Notes under the pieces: model-generated | The model's input: the letters and a program-made list of their open reading frames with translations, nothing else | What the model was told of the DNA's origin: nothing | Database searches by the model: none | Shown: positions 1 to 9,042 of the stretch, in pieces | Layout of the letters: the number at the start of each line of letters is the position of its first letter | How positions within the stretch are numbered: the stretch's first letter is position 1 | Program-made: the position numbers and the translations under genes | DNA from: Proteobacteria bacterium UBA981 | Lineage (GTDB): Bacteria; Pseudomonadota; Gammaproteobacteria; Ga0077536 | Assembly: GCA_002292285.1 (NCBI GenBank) | Contig: DBBP01000017.1 | Coordinates: 1-64,000 of the forward strand | DNA: 64,000 nucleotides | Reading direction: 5' to 3'

Positions 1-1
1 G

Positions 2-321
2 GCTAAGAAAAAAGTAGCCAAGAAAAAGGTCGCCAAGAAAGCGGCGAAGAAAAAAGTAGCCAAGAAGGCTGCCAAGAAGAAAGTAGCTAAGAAAAAGGTC
101 GCCAAGAGAAAAGCGCGAAAAAAGTAGCGGCGCGCGAAAGCTTGGCCGAAACCGAGCGTGAGCGACTACACGCGACTCAGGCGGAAGTCCGGGCGCGGCT
201 CGCTGCTCGCAAAGAGGCAGCTCGGATAAGAAAGGCCGAGCAGACTAAGCGCGCAGCAATGAAGAGAGCGGTAGATCGTTACGCGAACAAATGGGAACGG
301 GACTACGACCGCAAGCATTAA
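2..321 (+). CDS. Lysine-rich histone H1-like protein, 3' part, frameshifted
   Basis: This is the 3' end of a gene that starts outside the window. From base 2 the frame encodes about 41 residues of Lys/Ala/Val repeats (KKVAKK type), as in bacterial histone H1-like tails that bind nucleic acid or polyphosphate-like anions. It stops at TAG 125-127. Immediately before the stop the -1 frame opens and continues for 65 codons of a charged helix rich in Glu, Arg, Lys and Ala (VAARESLAETERERLHATQ onward), ending DRKH at TAA 319-321. That composition is protein-like, so both frames probably belong to one product. They join either by programmed slippage at A AAA AAG (118-124) or in an undamaged ancestor that had one more base. 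A strong terminator follows at 411-441. The exact function is unknown. Confidence 0.6.
118..127 (+). other. Candidate -1 frameshift site
   Basis: In the upstream frame the codons read CGA AAA AAG TAG. This contains the heptamer A AAA AAG, the same slippery sequence used in E. coli dnaX, directly followed by a stop. It is the only A AAA AAG in that frame within the visible part of the gene. A weak hairpin (CGGC/GCCG arms) can form just downstream. A single-base loss in the GCGGCG repeat nearby would give the same picture, so this is a candidate only. Confidence 0.4.
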
Positions 322-410
322 GCTTGCAGGCTACGTAAGCCCAACAACCAGTCACTAACGGCGACGTTCGGTGGCATTTCGCAGCGCCAGCCTATCGCAA
401 AGGCCTTCCA

Positions 411-441
411 GGCCCTTCCTTCGGGAAGGGCCTTTTCTTTT
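411..441 (+). terminator. Rho-independent terminator with UUCG loop
   Basis: A perfect 9-bp stem (GGCCCTTCC 411-419 with GGAAGGGCC 424-432) is closed by a TTCG tetraloop and followed by TTTTCTTTT. It ends the lysine-rich gene. The rest of 322-485 holds no gene. Confidence 0.93.
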
Positions 442-485
442 GTGCTTTAGAAAATGAACACCTAACGCGGACCGGGGCCCTGCTG

Positions 486-2864
486 GTGGCAGTTGCCAAG
501 AAGAAGACGACCCAAAAACGACGCGTTGGCGGCGGTCGCGGACGTACGGCTTCGAAAGCTAAATCGGGCATGCGCAGGCGCGCGATTTTCGTTCTGCGCC
601 ATTTGCTCCTATGGTTCGTCATCGTTGTTGCAGCGGTCTGGCTGTGGCTCGATTTCGAAGTAGCGCGAACCTTCGAAACGCGCCAATGGTCATTACCCGC
701 GCGAGTTTATGCGCGTCCCCTTGAACTGTATCCGGGCGCAAAAATTAGCCGGGCACGGCTGCTGAGTGAATTGCAGCGACTCGGCTACGAGCGCGTGGCG
801 CAGATATCGGGCCGTGGCCAATTCGCTGCCTCCAAGTCACGCATCGAATTCCAATCTCGCGGATTCGCCTATTGGGACCAACCCGAGCAATCGCGTCACG
901 TTATGGTGGCGTTTACCGTCGGTTCGATTCAATCCCTCACGGATCTTTCGAATCAGGTTGCGGTCGATTTGATGCGCCTTGAAGCGATTGAGATTGGACG
1001 GATCAATCCGCGACGTTTCGAAGACAGGCAACTATTGCGCTACGCCGACATGCCTTCCGAATTCATTCAAAGTCTGGTCGCCGTTGAAGACAGACGGTTT
1101 TTTAAGCACCACGGCATTGATCTATTCGGTTTGGCGCGGGCTATGGTGTCGAACGTACGCGCGATGAAGTTCGTTCAGGGTGGTAGCACTCTGACCCAGC
1201 AGTTGGTGAAGAATTTGTACCTGACCAGGGAACGAACGGTGCGCCGAAAGTTGGTGGAAATGATGATGGCCGCCTCCCTGGAGCGGCGCTACAGCAAGGA
1301 GAAGATTCTCGAAACTTACGTTAATGAGGTATTTTTGGGACAAGATGGAAATCGCGCCGTGCATGGATTCGGCCTTGCTGCGCAGTACTATTTCGGCAAA
1401 CCTTTAGCGGAACTTGACCGGCCGGCTATGGCACTGTTGATCGGCATGGTCAAGGGCCCCTCAGCCTACAATCCGGTGCGGCATCCGCAGGCTGCACGCG
1501 CGCGCCGCAATGTGGTTTTGTCGTTGATGCGGCGGCACGGTGTTATGAGTCCTGTCGAGAGTGCGACCGCGCAGCAGCAGACGCTTGGCCTTAAGCCCGC
1601 AGTCGTGTCGCAGAGTTCGGCTAGCCCGGCGTTTCTGGCCCAAGTAAAGCGGCAACTGGCAAACGAATACAGCGCAGACGATCTCAAGTCAGCTGGCCTG
1701 AACGTCTTTACTACATTAGACGCTAGCATCCAGAAGCGCGCAGAACGCGCAGTCACAGATACGCTTAAGGCTATCGAACGTGGTCGCGTTGCCGGGCAAT
1801 TACAGGCTGCGATGGTGATAGCTGAACCACGTAGCGGTGAAATACTCGCGATGATTGGAGATCGCCGGCCGGGTTACGCCGGGTTCAATCGAGCGCTTGA
1901 TGCACAACGGCCGGTCGGTTCGGTGATCAAACCTTTTGTGTACGCGTACGCGCTATCTCAACCGCAGCACTATTCGCTTGCGACAACTATCAGTGATGTT
2001 GCGGTTGACTGGACGGACGCGCAGGGGACTCACTGGCGCCCGGAAAACTTTGATGGGCGTGAATACGGCCCAGTTAGTCTTTTGGACGCACTCACGCGCT
2101 CGCTAAACTTAGCGACGGTTAATTTAGGCTTGCAGCTTGGCGTCGCAAAAACGGGTAAGTACCTGACTAGTATGGGCGTGTCGCGACGCCTGCCGCCCTA
2201 TCCCTCAATGTTTCTTGGCGCCATCGACATGTCGCCCTTCGAAGTCACAGAACTTTATACCGCACTCGCAAACGACGGCTTTCAGGTTCCGCTAAGGGCA
2301 ATTTTCAGTGTTACTGACCAGCACAATAAGCGCCTCAATCGATACGGACTGAAGATTCGCAGGGTGATGTCGCCGGCAACCGCAGCGCTCGTTCGTCACG
2401 CCCTCTCCCGCGTGGTTGCGCGCGGTACAGCACGGCGTTTGTTGCAAGACTTCCCCGACACCCAACCCCTGGCCGGAAAAACGGGTACTTCTGACGATAA
2501 CCGAGACAGTTGGTTCGCCGGATTTGGCGCTAATCGGCTCGCAGTCGCCTGGGTAGGTCGCGACGATAACGGGACGACCGGATTGACGGGCGGCTCGGGC
2601 GCGCTGCGTTTGTGGAGTGCTGCGATGCAAAGGGGCGAGATAGAATCGCTGCCAACTACGTTACCCGCCGATTTGTCCTGGCAGAATGTCGATCTGAATC
2701 GAACAGTAATCTTGCCGGAAGCTTGCACAAATGGAGAACGCATGCCGGTGCACAAACGCTCGGCCTTGCCCCGGCTGGACTCGTGCACCTCTGCGGGCAA
2801 CACGCCAACGACGCAGGGCAAGCGGTCCGGACTTATAGAACGTCTGCGCGGTTTGTTTAATTGA
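486..2864 (+). CDS. mrcB: Penicillin-binding protein 1B, bifunctional glycosyltransferase/transpeptidase
   Basis: Class A PBP that polymerises lipid II into glycan strands and cross-links the peptides on the periplasmic side of the inner membrane. The 792 residues show a basic cytoplasmic tail, one membrane helix (about 33-56), a UB2H-like segment (about 68-145), a GT51 domain with EDRRFFKHHG (catalytic Glu201) and GGSTLTQQLVKN (232-243), and a transpeptidase domain with SVIK (Ser479), SLN and KTGTS near 664. UB2H and the order of motifs point to PBP1b rather than PBP1a. The start is GTG 486, with a GGGG stretch upstream as a weak ribosome site; a later ATG at residue 29 would also keep the membrane helix. 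The next gene is a TPR lipoprotein likely to be its activator. Confidence 0.95.
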   Translation: MAVAKKKTTQKRRVGGGRGRTASKAKSGMRRRAIFVLRHLLLWFVIVVAAVWLWLDFEVARTFETRQWSLPARVYARPLELYPGAKISRARLLSELQRLGYERVAQISGRGQFAASKSRIEFQSRGFAYWDQPEQSRHVMVAFTVGSIQSLTDLSNQVAVDLMRLEAIEIGRINPRRFEDRQLLRYADMPSEFIQSLVAVEDRRFFKHHGIDLFGLARAMVSNVRAMKFVQGGSTLTQQLVKNLYLTRERTVRRKLVEMMMAASLERRYSKEKILETYVNEVFLGQDGNRAVHGFGLAAQYYFGKPLAELDRPAMALLIGMVKGPSAYNPVRHPQAARARRNVVLSLMRRHGVMSPVESATAQQQTLGLKPAVVSQSSASPAFLAQVKRQLANEYSADDLKSAGLNVFTTLDASIQKRAERAVTDTLKAIERGRVAGQLQAAMVIAEPRSGEILAMIGDRRPGYAGFNRALDAQRPVGSVIKPFVYAYALSQPQHYSLATTISDVAVDWTDAQGTHWRPENFDGREYGPVSLLDALTRSLNLATVNLGLQLGVAKTGKYLTSMGVSRRLPPYPSMFLGAIDMSPFEVTELYTALANDGFQVPLRAIFSVTDQHNKRLNRYGLKIRRVMSPATAALVRHALSRVVARGTARRLLQDFPDTQPLAGKTGTSDDNRDSWFAGFGANRLAVAWVGRDDNGTTGLTGGSGALRLWSAAMQRGEIESLPTTLPADLSWQNVDLNRTVILPEACTNGERMPVHKRSALPRLDSCTSAGNTPTTQGKRSGLIERLRGLFN

Positions 2865-2911
2865 ATGCCAGCAATTTTTGAATGGTCGCGATGATAACGA
2901 GCGAAAACGCA

Positions 2912-3484
2912 ATGCAATCGAGATTCAGAATTACCTGCGCGCTTGCTGTCGTAGCTACGGTGTATGGCTGTGCCGCGCCAGATCCTCGGCACAGCGCGCC
3001 CATACATGATCGCAGCAGCGGGACGGCGGCCATCTCGCGCTCGGCGACTGTGCCACTACCGGCACCAATCGCGCGGCGTACGCCAATCGAGGCCGCCACG
3101 GCGACACCGCTACAAGACAGAGTGTCCGTGGAAGCGACGCAATCGCCGCCGCCGGTGATTCGAGATCCGGCGACGCAAAGTCTGCTGGTCGCAGCCATGC
3201 AAGCGGCAACCCAGGGTGAATGGGAGCGGGCGCAGGCCACGCTCGAACGCGCAGTTAAACTATCACCAACCGACAACGGTTTGTGGCGGCAACTCGCCTA
3301 TACCCACTACCGCAGGGGTGATTCGGAGCAAGCTCTAGTGATCGCAGAACGTTCGCTCGCTCTCAGTGACAGCCGCGCCGAACGAGTCGAGAGCTGGAAT
3401 TTGATCGCAGACATAGAGACAGCTCGAGGCAACCATGAGGCGGCACGAAAAGCGCGAGCCGAGGCGGGCCCAAGGCTACGCTAA
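2912..3484 (+). CDS. lpoP: TPR lipoprotein, probable PBP1b activator LpoP
   Basis: From ATG 2912 the product has a lipoprotein signal ending in VYGC|A, then about 80 Pro/Ala-rich linker residues, and a C-terminal TPR region (about 100-185: AATQGEWERAQATLERAVKL and following). In Pseudomonas the PBP1b activator LpoP is an outer-membrane lipoprotein with TPRs, encoded next to the PBP1b gene. Domain content and position here match that, so the identity is an inference from family knowledge and synteny. An upstream in-frame GTG/ATG (2882, 2891) exists but would put the signal peptide too far inside. The gene shares a terminator (3488-3535) with mrcB, suggesting one transcript. Confidence 0.7.
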   Translation: MQSRFRITCALAVVATVYGCAAPDPRHSAPIHDRSSGTAAISRSATVPLPAPIARRTPIEAATATPLQDRVSVEATQSPPPVIRDPATQSLLVAAMQAATQGEWERAQATLERAVKLSPTDNGLWRQLAYTHYRRGDSEQALVIAERSLALSDSRAERVESWNLIADIETARGNHEAARKARAEAGPRLR

Positions 3485-3487
3485 GGG

Positions 3488-3535
3488 GTCTCGCGGGTGC
3501 TGGTCTGTGCTGCTGGTCCCGAGACTTTTTCTTTT
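3488..3535 (+). terminator. Terminator of mrcB-lpoP
   Basis: GTCTCG (3488-3493) pairs with CGAGAC (3520-3525), followed by TTTTTCTTTT. The enclosed segment can add a CGGG/CCCG pairing. It lies four bases after the lpoP stop. Confidence 0.75.
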
Positions 3536-3774
3536 GCCTGCCGGGGCAGCGGCTAGCGACGACTCTGCCACCAAGATCCGGTGCCCCTACTTGCCGGCGC
3601 TAACTGGCGCGCTTCGTGTCCGTCGCCAAATAGGGTGCCCGACGTCGGGAGTGTCAGGCGGCTCGTAGCACTCAAGTGGGAGTCGACACGTTTCGCGAAT
3701 GCAACTGAGCCCTCGCTGCACCGCTGCAAGTTGCGAGCGCTACCTTCGATTTCCTATCTAATTGTCCGTGGGCC
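3536..3774 (+). other. Gene-free stretch before the tRNA promoter
   Basis: No convincing reading frame, RNA gene or repeat is visible here. A reading frame starting inside lpoP (3435-3668) runs through the terminator and has no ribosome site or recognisable domain. Confidence 0.6.
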
Positions 3775-3803
3775 TTGAACATTCGTTCATGTATCTCTAT
3801 CAT
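3775..3803 (+). promoter_or_regulatory. Sigma-70 promoter of tRNA-fMet / rimP operon
   Basis: TTGAAC (3775-3780), 17-bp spacer, TATCAT (3798-3803), then a GC-rich discriminator (CGGCGG), as expected for a stable-RNA promoter under stringent control. The predicted start lies about 7 nt upstream of the mature tRNA. Confidence 0.75.
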
Positions 3804-3816
3804 TCGGCGGTCCTGA

Positions 3817-3893
3817 TGCGGGGTGGAGCAGTCTGGCAGCTCGTCGGGCTCATAACCCGAAGGTCGCAGGTTCAAATCCTGCCCCCGCTACCA
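3817..3893 (+). tRNA. Initiator tRNA-fMet (CAT)
   Basis: 77-nt tRNA with encoded CCA, D-stem GAGC/GCTC, anticodon CAT in loop CTCATAA, and the three G-C pairs of the anticodon stem (CGGG/CCCG) that mark initiator tRNAs. T-arm AGGTTCAAATCCT fits. The first acceptor position is U1 opposite U72: it is unpaired as required of an initiator, but not the usual C1/A72. The gene stands at the head of the rimP-nusA operon, the position of metY in E. coli. Confidence 0.95.
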
Positions 3894-3903
3894 AGTTTTA
3901 AAG

Positions 3904-3926
3904 GCCCCGGGTAATCGGGGCTTTTT
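3904..3926 (+). terminator. Terminator/attenuator between tRNA-fMet and rimP
   Basis: Stem GCCCCG (3904-3909) with CGGGGC (3916-3921), loop GGTAAT, followed by TTTTTATTTT. It should end most tRNA transcripts, with read-through supplying rimP-nusA-infB. Confidence 0.85.
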
Positions 3927-3946
3927 ATTTTGGGCTGGAGATAAAG

Positions 3947-4450
3947 TTGGCTGACAGGTTGTTAGAGTTGCTCGAACCGACGGTAAACGGCCTCGGCTAT
4001 GAGCTCCTCGGTATTGATCGAGGACGTGTCAATGCCGGGCAACTATTGCGGATCTATATCGATCACGATGACGGAATCGGAGTTGAAGATTGCAGCCGGG
4101 TCAGCCATCAGGTGAGCGACCTGCTCGAAGCTGAGCAGGCGATTCGCGGGGAATATACGCTTGAGGTTTCGTCACCGGGTCTCGACCGGCCGTTGTTTAC
4201 TTTAGAACAGCATCGCCGCCATCTCGGCGCCGGAGTGCAAATGCGGTTGCGAAACCTTGTGAACGGGCGGCGCAGATTGACCGGCACGCTGCTCGAAGTA
4301 AACGGTGATGATTTGATTGTGGAAGTTGACGGTGAGCGTTTTGCCGTACCCTTTCAGGAACTGGAGCGATCACGTTTGGCAGTGGATTGGCCGGCTGGCT
4401 CAGGCGCTCCTGCGAAGTTGCGAACTGATAGCCTCGACGAAGGTAAATGA
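3947..4450 (+). CDS. rimP: Ribosome maturation factor RimP
   Basis: Factor for late maturation of the 30S subunit, cytoplasmic. The 167-residue product has the RimP N-terminal alpha/beta domain with the SSPGLDRPL signature (about 76-84) and a C-terminal SH3-like domain. The start is TTG 3947, six bases after a GGAG ribosome site; the length is close to the family's usual 150 or so residues. It is the first protein gene of the nusA operon and lies three bases before nusA. Confidence 0.95.
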   Translation: MADRLLELLEPTVNGLGYELLGIDRGRVNAGQLLRIYIDHDDGIGVEDCSRVSHQVSDLLEAEQAIRGEYTLEVSSPGLDRPLFTLEQHRRHLGAGVQMRLRNLVNGRRRLTGTLLEVNGDDLIVEVDGERFAVPFQELERSRLAVDWPAGSGAPAKLRTDSLDEGK

Positions 4451-4453
4451 CTG

Positions 4454-6052
4454 ATGGATAAAGAGATTCTTACTGTTGTCGACGTCGTCTCAAACGAGAA
4501 GGGCGTCGGCAAAGAAATTATCTTTGAGGCGTTGGAAGCTGCCCTCGCGAGCGCGACAAAGAAACGCTTTACTGAGGACGTTGAATGTCGCGTGGCGATC
4601 GATCGCCAAACCGGCGCCTATGATGCCTTCCGCTGCTGGGCAATTATCGATCCCGAACAGTCGCCGGAGCTAGACCCGGAAGACGAGGGGTATGAAGAAG
4701 CGTCGGCGGCTGCGGAGATGATTGCTGAAGGTGAACTGCCATACCCCGATCGCCAGATTTGGCTCAGTGATGCTAAAGCGCGAGACCCGGCGCTAACCGC
4801 AGACGACATGATCGAGGAGCCCTTGGAGGCTGCCGAGTTCGGCCGCATCGCGGCGCAGACAGCCAAGCAAGTGATAGTGCAGAAAGTCCGCGAAGCGGAG
4901 CGGGCGCAGGTCGTCGAGGCTTACCAGGATAGGGTTGGCGAGCTTGTCATGGGGATCGTCAAACGAGTTGAGCGTGGCAACGTCTATATCGATCTTGGTG
5001 GCAATGCTGAGGCGGCGGTTACTAAAGATCAGCTCATTCCGCGCGAAATGGTTCGCTCCGGTGACCGCGTGAGGGGCTATCTGTTTGACGTGCGAGCTGA
5101 GAAACGTGGCCCCCAGCTTTTTGTCAGTCGCACAGCCAAGGAACTCCTTATCGAATTGTTCAAGCTCGAAGTGCCGGAAATCGGAGAAGGCGTAATCGAC
5201 ATTCTCGCGGCTGCCCGAGATCCGGGACTGCGCGCAAAAATAGCTGTGCGCAGCCGCGATCAGCGCATCGATCCTGTCGGTGCCTGCGTGGGAATGCGCG
5301 GGTCACGTGTACAGGCGGTGTCGAACGAACTCGCCGGCGAGCGGGTCGACATCATCTTATGGGATGAGAACCCGGCCCAGTTTGTCATTAACGCGATGTC
5401 CCCTGCTGAAGTTGTCTCGATATTAGTCGACGAGGACACTCGTACGATGGACGTTGCGGTGGTCGAAGAGCAACTTTCCCAGGCGATTGGCCGCAACGGT
5501 CAGAACGTACGCCTAGCCAGCCAGTTGACCGGCTGGGAACTGAATGTGATGAACGAAACTGAGGCCGAGCAGAAGAATGAGCAGGACCTGGCGAAGAACC
5601 AGGAGAAGTTCATGCAACTGCTCGACGTCGATGCCGAGGTAGCTATTATTTTGGTGCAGGAAGGGTTTACCTCGATCGAGGAGGTGGCCTACGTTCCGGA
5701 ACAAGAAATGCTCGACGTCGATGAGTTCGACGAGACGCTGGTCGGGGAATTGCGCCAGCGCGCGAAAGACTTGTTGTTGACTCGGGCGATTGCGAGCGAG
5801 GAGCAGATCGGCGATGCGCGACCGGCCGATGACTTGCTGACCATGGAGGGCATGGACGAAGACTTGGCTTTTCGCATGGCGGCCCAGGGCATCATCACCA
5901 TGGATGAGCTGGCCGAGCAATCAGTTGATGAGCTACTTGAAATTGGTGATATCAGCGAAGAGAAGGCCGCGGCCTTAATCATGAAGGCTCGCGAGCCGTG
6001 GTTCGCCGAGGCCGAGCAGGCAAATCTCAGCGAGGTAGGCGTCGATGGCTGA
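4454..6052 (+). CDS. nusA: Transcription termination/antitermination factor NusA
   Basis: RNA polymerase-binding elongation factor controlling pausing, termination and antitermination. The 532 residues contain the N-terminal polymerase-binding domain, an S1 domain (about 155-220), two KH domains with [16 protein letters not shown] and [15 protein letters not shown], and two acidic helix-hairpin repeats at the C terminus. It is about 37 residues longer than E. coli NusA (495), mostly from an acidic, Ala/Glu/Asp-rich insertion in the N-terminal domain (about residues 65-120). The last eight bases overlap infB, indicating coupled translation. Confidence 0.97.
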   Translation: MDKEILTVVDVVSNEKGVGKEIIFEALEAALASATKKRFTEDVECRVAIDRQTGAYDAFRCWAIIDPEQSPELDPEDEGYEEASAAAEMIAEGELPYPDRQIWLSDAKARDPALTADDMIEEPLEAAEFGRIAAQTAKQVIVQKVREAERAQVVEAYQDRVGELVMGIVKRVERGNVYIDLGGNAEAAVTKDQLIPREMVRSGDRVRGYLFDVRAEKRGPQLFVSRTAKELLIELFKLEVPEIGEGVIDILAAARDPGLRAKIAVRSRDQRIDPVGACVGMRGSRVQAVSNELAGERVDIILWDENPAQFVINAMSPAEVVSILVDEDTRTMDVAVVEEQLSQAIGRNGQNVRLASQLTGWELNVMNETEAEQKNEQDLAKNQEKFMQLLDVDAEVAIILVQEGFTSIEEVAYVPEQEMLDVDEFDETLVGELRQRAKDLLLTRAIASEEQIGDARPADDLLTMEGMDEDLAFRMAAQGIITMDELAEQSVDELLEIGDISEEKAAALIMKAREPWFAEAEQANLSEVGVDG

Positions 6053-8657
6053 AGTCACTGTCCAGCAGTTTGCGGGGGTGGTCGGAATTTCTGTCGACCG
6101 GCTCATGCAGCAACTATCCGAAGCGGGATTACCTGCGAAAGGAGCTGAAGACACTATTTCAGATGACGAGAAAAGTCGTCTGCTTTCCTACCTGCGCAAG
6201 ATTCATGGCAAGCATGAAGTCGCCTCAGAGCCTGCGAAGATCACCCTTCAGCGGAAAACGGTAACTGAATTAAAAGTACCGGCTGAACGCGGTCGTCCAC
6301 GTTTGCGCGGCGCAAAAGTTGCTACGCCTGCGAAAACGGTCAGCGTTGAAGTCCGCAAGAAGCGCACGTATGTGAAACGCACCGTGGTTTCTGAAGAAGA
6401 CGTGGCCGAGGCTGCCGAGGGCGCCGAGGTTCGCGACGTTGCTGAGCTTACCGAAGTCGTGGAAGTCCAGGAGGACACCGCAGAGCAGGATCGGATCCGC
6501 GCCGAGGCGGAGGCAGCTGAGCAGGCCGAAGCCGAACGTTTGGCCGCCGAGCAGGCCCTCGTTGATGCAGAAGTTCGCGAACGCGAAGCAGCCGAAAGAT
6601 CTGTGGCCGAGCAGCGCGCAAAAGATGAATCGGATGTTCTCGCTGCCGCGCAGGCCGCCGAGGTGGCCGCCCAGGCGATTTCAGCAGAACAGCCCATCGG
6701 CAAGGCGCAGCAGCCGCCAGCTGACAAGAAAAAATCCACGAAAGGCAAGGGACGCGATCGAGACAATAACAACAACGGGCGTGGGCGTAAGGAACTGCAC
6801 GTTGCTAGCGATAAATCGGGTCGGCGACGTAAGAAACAGACCTCCAGGCGCGTTGTCTCGGGCGGCAATTCGAAGCACGGATTCGAACGACCTACGGCTC
6901 CGGTGATCAGAGACGTCCCTATCGCCGACAGCGTCACGGTGGCCGAACTTGCACAGCGCATGTCAGTGAAGGCGGGTGAAGTCATCAAGGCGATGATGAA
7001 CCTTGGCAGCATGGTGACGATAAACCAGCTTATCGATCAGGAAACCGCAATCGTGGTGATCGAGGAGATGGGACACCGGGCAAAAATTGTTTCAGACAAT
7101 ATCGTTGAGAATTCGCTGCGCGAAAGCGTCGCTGATTCCGGGGAGCTTGAACCGCGCGCGCCTGTGGTGACCATCATGGGGCACGTCGATCACGGCAAGA
7201 CATCGCTGCTTGATTACATCCGCGATTCACGCGTTGCGGCAGGCGAGGCTGGTGGGATTACCCAACACATTGGCGCGTATCGCGTGCAAACGGATCATGG
7301 TCCGATCACCTTTCTGGACACACCTGGTCACGAGGCATTCACTTCCATGCGTGCGCGTGGTGCGAAAGTCACGGACATCGTGATTCTGGTCGTGGCTGCA
7401 GACGATGGCGTCATGCCCCAGACTGAAGAAGCGATCAAACATGCCCGCGCGGCCGGCGTACCGATGATTGTGGCAATAAACAAAATCGATAAAGCCGATG
7501 CGGAGCCCGATCGCCTTAAACAGGAACTGGCTAACCGCGAAGTGATTCCGGAAGATTGGGGCGGCGATACCCAGTTTATGCCGGTGTCTGCTCTCACAGG
7601 CGAAGGTGTAGACGGTTTGCTTGAAGCAATTTCCTTACTGTCGGAAGTTCTCGAACTCAAAGCTCCCGCCGAAGGACCAGCCCGGGGCACCGTGATCGAA
7701 TCGCGTCTCGACAAAGGACGTGGCCCGGTTGCGACGGTGTTGGTGCAAAGCGGCTGTTTAAAGCGAGGCGATATTCTGATTGCCGGTGGTGAGTACGGGC
7801 GTGTTCGCGCGATGACTAATGCTCGCGGCGAACAACTCGAACAAGCCGGGCCGTCGGAACCACTCGAAATACTCGGTTTATCGGGAACGCCAAACGCCGG
7901 TGATGACGCGATGGTCGTCGATGACGATCGCCGCGCGCGCGAGATTGCGTCATACCGCATCGAGAAAGATCGTGAACACAAAATTGCCCGTCAGCAGGCA
8001 GCGAAGCTCGAGAATATGTTTTCGCAGATGCAAGAGGGTGGTCAGGCGTCGGTGCGTGTGCTGCTGAAGGCCGATGTACAAGGGTCGAGCGAAGCCTTGT
8101 CTGATGCCCTGATGAAGCTCAGTCATGAGGAGGTCAGACTCGAGATTGTAGCCAGTGGTGTAGGCGGCATTAACGAATCAGACGTCAATCTGGCTATGGC
8201 CTCACGCGCAAGTATCATCGGCTTCAACGTCCGCGCCGATGCTGCTGCGCGCCGATTAGTCGAGGACGAAGGCCTGGATCTGCGCTATTACAGCGTCATC
8301 TACGAAGTAATCGACGACGTGAAGGCCGCGATTAGTGGATTGTTATCGCCTGAGATTCGCGAGACGATCACCGGCATCGCCGAAGTTCGGGATGTGTTTC
8401 GGTCCTCGCAACTCGGCGCGATCGCTGGCTGCATCGTGTCTGAAGGGACTGTCAAACGGAGTAATCCAATCCGGGTCCTGCGCGAGAGTGTTGTGATTTA
8501 CGAAGGCGAGCTTGAGTCGCTGCGGCGCTTCAAAGACGACGTTAACGAGGTCCGGGCAGGTACTGAATGCGGAATTGGTGTGCGCAACTACAACGACGTT
8601 AAGGCGGGCGACCAGATCGAAGTGTTCGAGCGTACTGAAGTTGTCCGCACCCTCTGA
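6045..8657 (+). CDS. infB: Translation initiation factor IF-2
   Basis: GTPase that delivers fMet-tRNA to the 30S subunit and promotes subunit joining. The 870 residues show the IF2-N domain at the start, a long Ala/Glu/Lys-rich linker (about 90-285), a second IF2-N module, then the GTPase domain with GHVDHGKTS (G1), DTPGHEAF (G3) and NKID (G4), and domains II-IV including the fMet-tRNA-binding C2 domain. It starts inside the 3' end of nusA (ATG 6045). It serves the initiator tRNA encoded at the head of the same operon. Confidence 0.97.
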   Translation: MAEVTVQQFAGVVGISVDRLMQQLSEAGLPAKGAEDTISDDEKSRLLSYLRKIHGKHEVASEPAKITLQRKTVTELKVPAERGRPRLRGAKVATPAKTVSVEVRKKRTYVKRTVVSEEDVAEAAEGAEVRDVAELTEVVEVQEDTAEQDRIRAEAEAAEQAEAERLAAEQALVDAEVREREAAERSVAEQRAKDESDVLAAAQAAEVAAQAISAEQPIGKAQQPPADKKKSTKGKGRDRDNNNNGRGRKELHVASDKSGRRRKKQTSRRVVSGGNSKHGFERPTAPVIRDVPIADSVTVAELAQRMSVKAGEVIKAMMNLGSMVTINQLIDQETAIVVIEEMGHRAKIVSDNIVENSLRESVADSGELEPRAPVVTIMGHVDHGKTSLLDYIRDSRVAAGEAGGITQHIGAYRVQTDHGPITFLDTPGHEAFTSMRARGAKVTDIVILVVAADDGVMPQTEEAIKHARAAGVPMIVAINKIDKADAEPDRLKQELANREVIPEDWGGDTQFMPVSALTGEGVDGLLEAISLLSEVLELKAPAEGPARGTVIESRLDKGRGPVATVLVQSGCLKRGDILIAGGEYGRVRAMTNARGEQLEQAGPSEPLEILGLSGTPNAGDDAMVVDDDRRAREIASYRIEKDREHKIARQQAAKLENMFSQMQEGGQASVRVLLKADVQGSSEALSDALMKLSHEEVRLEIVASGVGGINESDVNLAMASRASIIGFNVRADAAARRLVEDEGLDLRYYSVIYEVIDDVKAAISGLLSPEIRETITGIAEVRDVFRSSQLGAIAGCIVSEGTVKRSNPIRVLRESVVIYEGELESLRRFKDDVNEVRAGTECGIGVRNYNDVKAGDQIEVFERTEVVRTL

Positions 8658-8667
8658 TCAATAACGC

Positions 8668-9039
8668 GTGGCGAACAAAGACCCTGAGTTCAGTCGACTC
8701 GATCGTGTGGCATCCACCGTCATGCGAGTATTGGGCGAGCCAGTCAACGAGCTTGCGCGCGCCCAGAACATTGGGTTGGCAACCATTACGCACGTGGATA
8801 TTTCACCGGATATGAAACACGCCGGAATATATCTGAGTGTTTATACCGACAGTGACGTACAAAAGGCTTTTCTCCGCAGCATGAACGCGGACGCGTTCAA
8901 ATTCCAGAAAACCCTGGCGACCCAGTTGCGAACTCGGCGGACGCCGCGTCTCACTTTTCATCTCGACAATGGTCTGGAGCGCGACGATCGCATCAGTCGC
9001 TTACTGGCCGACAAGCCCGCATCGGATCGTGAGGGCTAG
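8668..9039 (+). CDS. rbfA: Ribosome-binding factor A
   Basis: Cold-shock assembly factor with one KH-type fold that binds the immature 30S subunit near 16S helix 1. The 123-residue length is typical, with conserved segments DISPDMKHAGIYLSVY and the C-terminal FHLDNGLERDDRI. The start is GTG 8668, 10 bases after the infB stop. The gene ends three bases before truB. Confidence 0.95.
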   Translation: MANKDPEFSRLDRVASTVMRVLGEPVNELARAQNIGLATITHVDISPDMKHAGIYLSVYTDSDVQKAFLRSMNADAFKFQKTLATQLRTRRTPRLTFHLDNGLERDDRISRLLADKPASDREG

Positions 9040-9042
9040 CCG

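Noticed and set aside
2396..3007. 203-codon minus-strand ORF opposite mrcB/lpoP
   Set aside because: Shadow of two well-supported plus-strand genes; composition and lack of domains fit a non-coding frame.
3435..3668. 77-codon plus-strand ORF after lpoP
   Set aside because: It starts inside lpoP in another frame, crosses a terminator, has no ribosome site and no recognisable domain.
6248..7012. 254-codon minus-strand ORF opposite infB
   Set aside because: Ser/Ala/Arg-rich shadow of the repetitive IF-2 linker.
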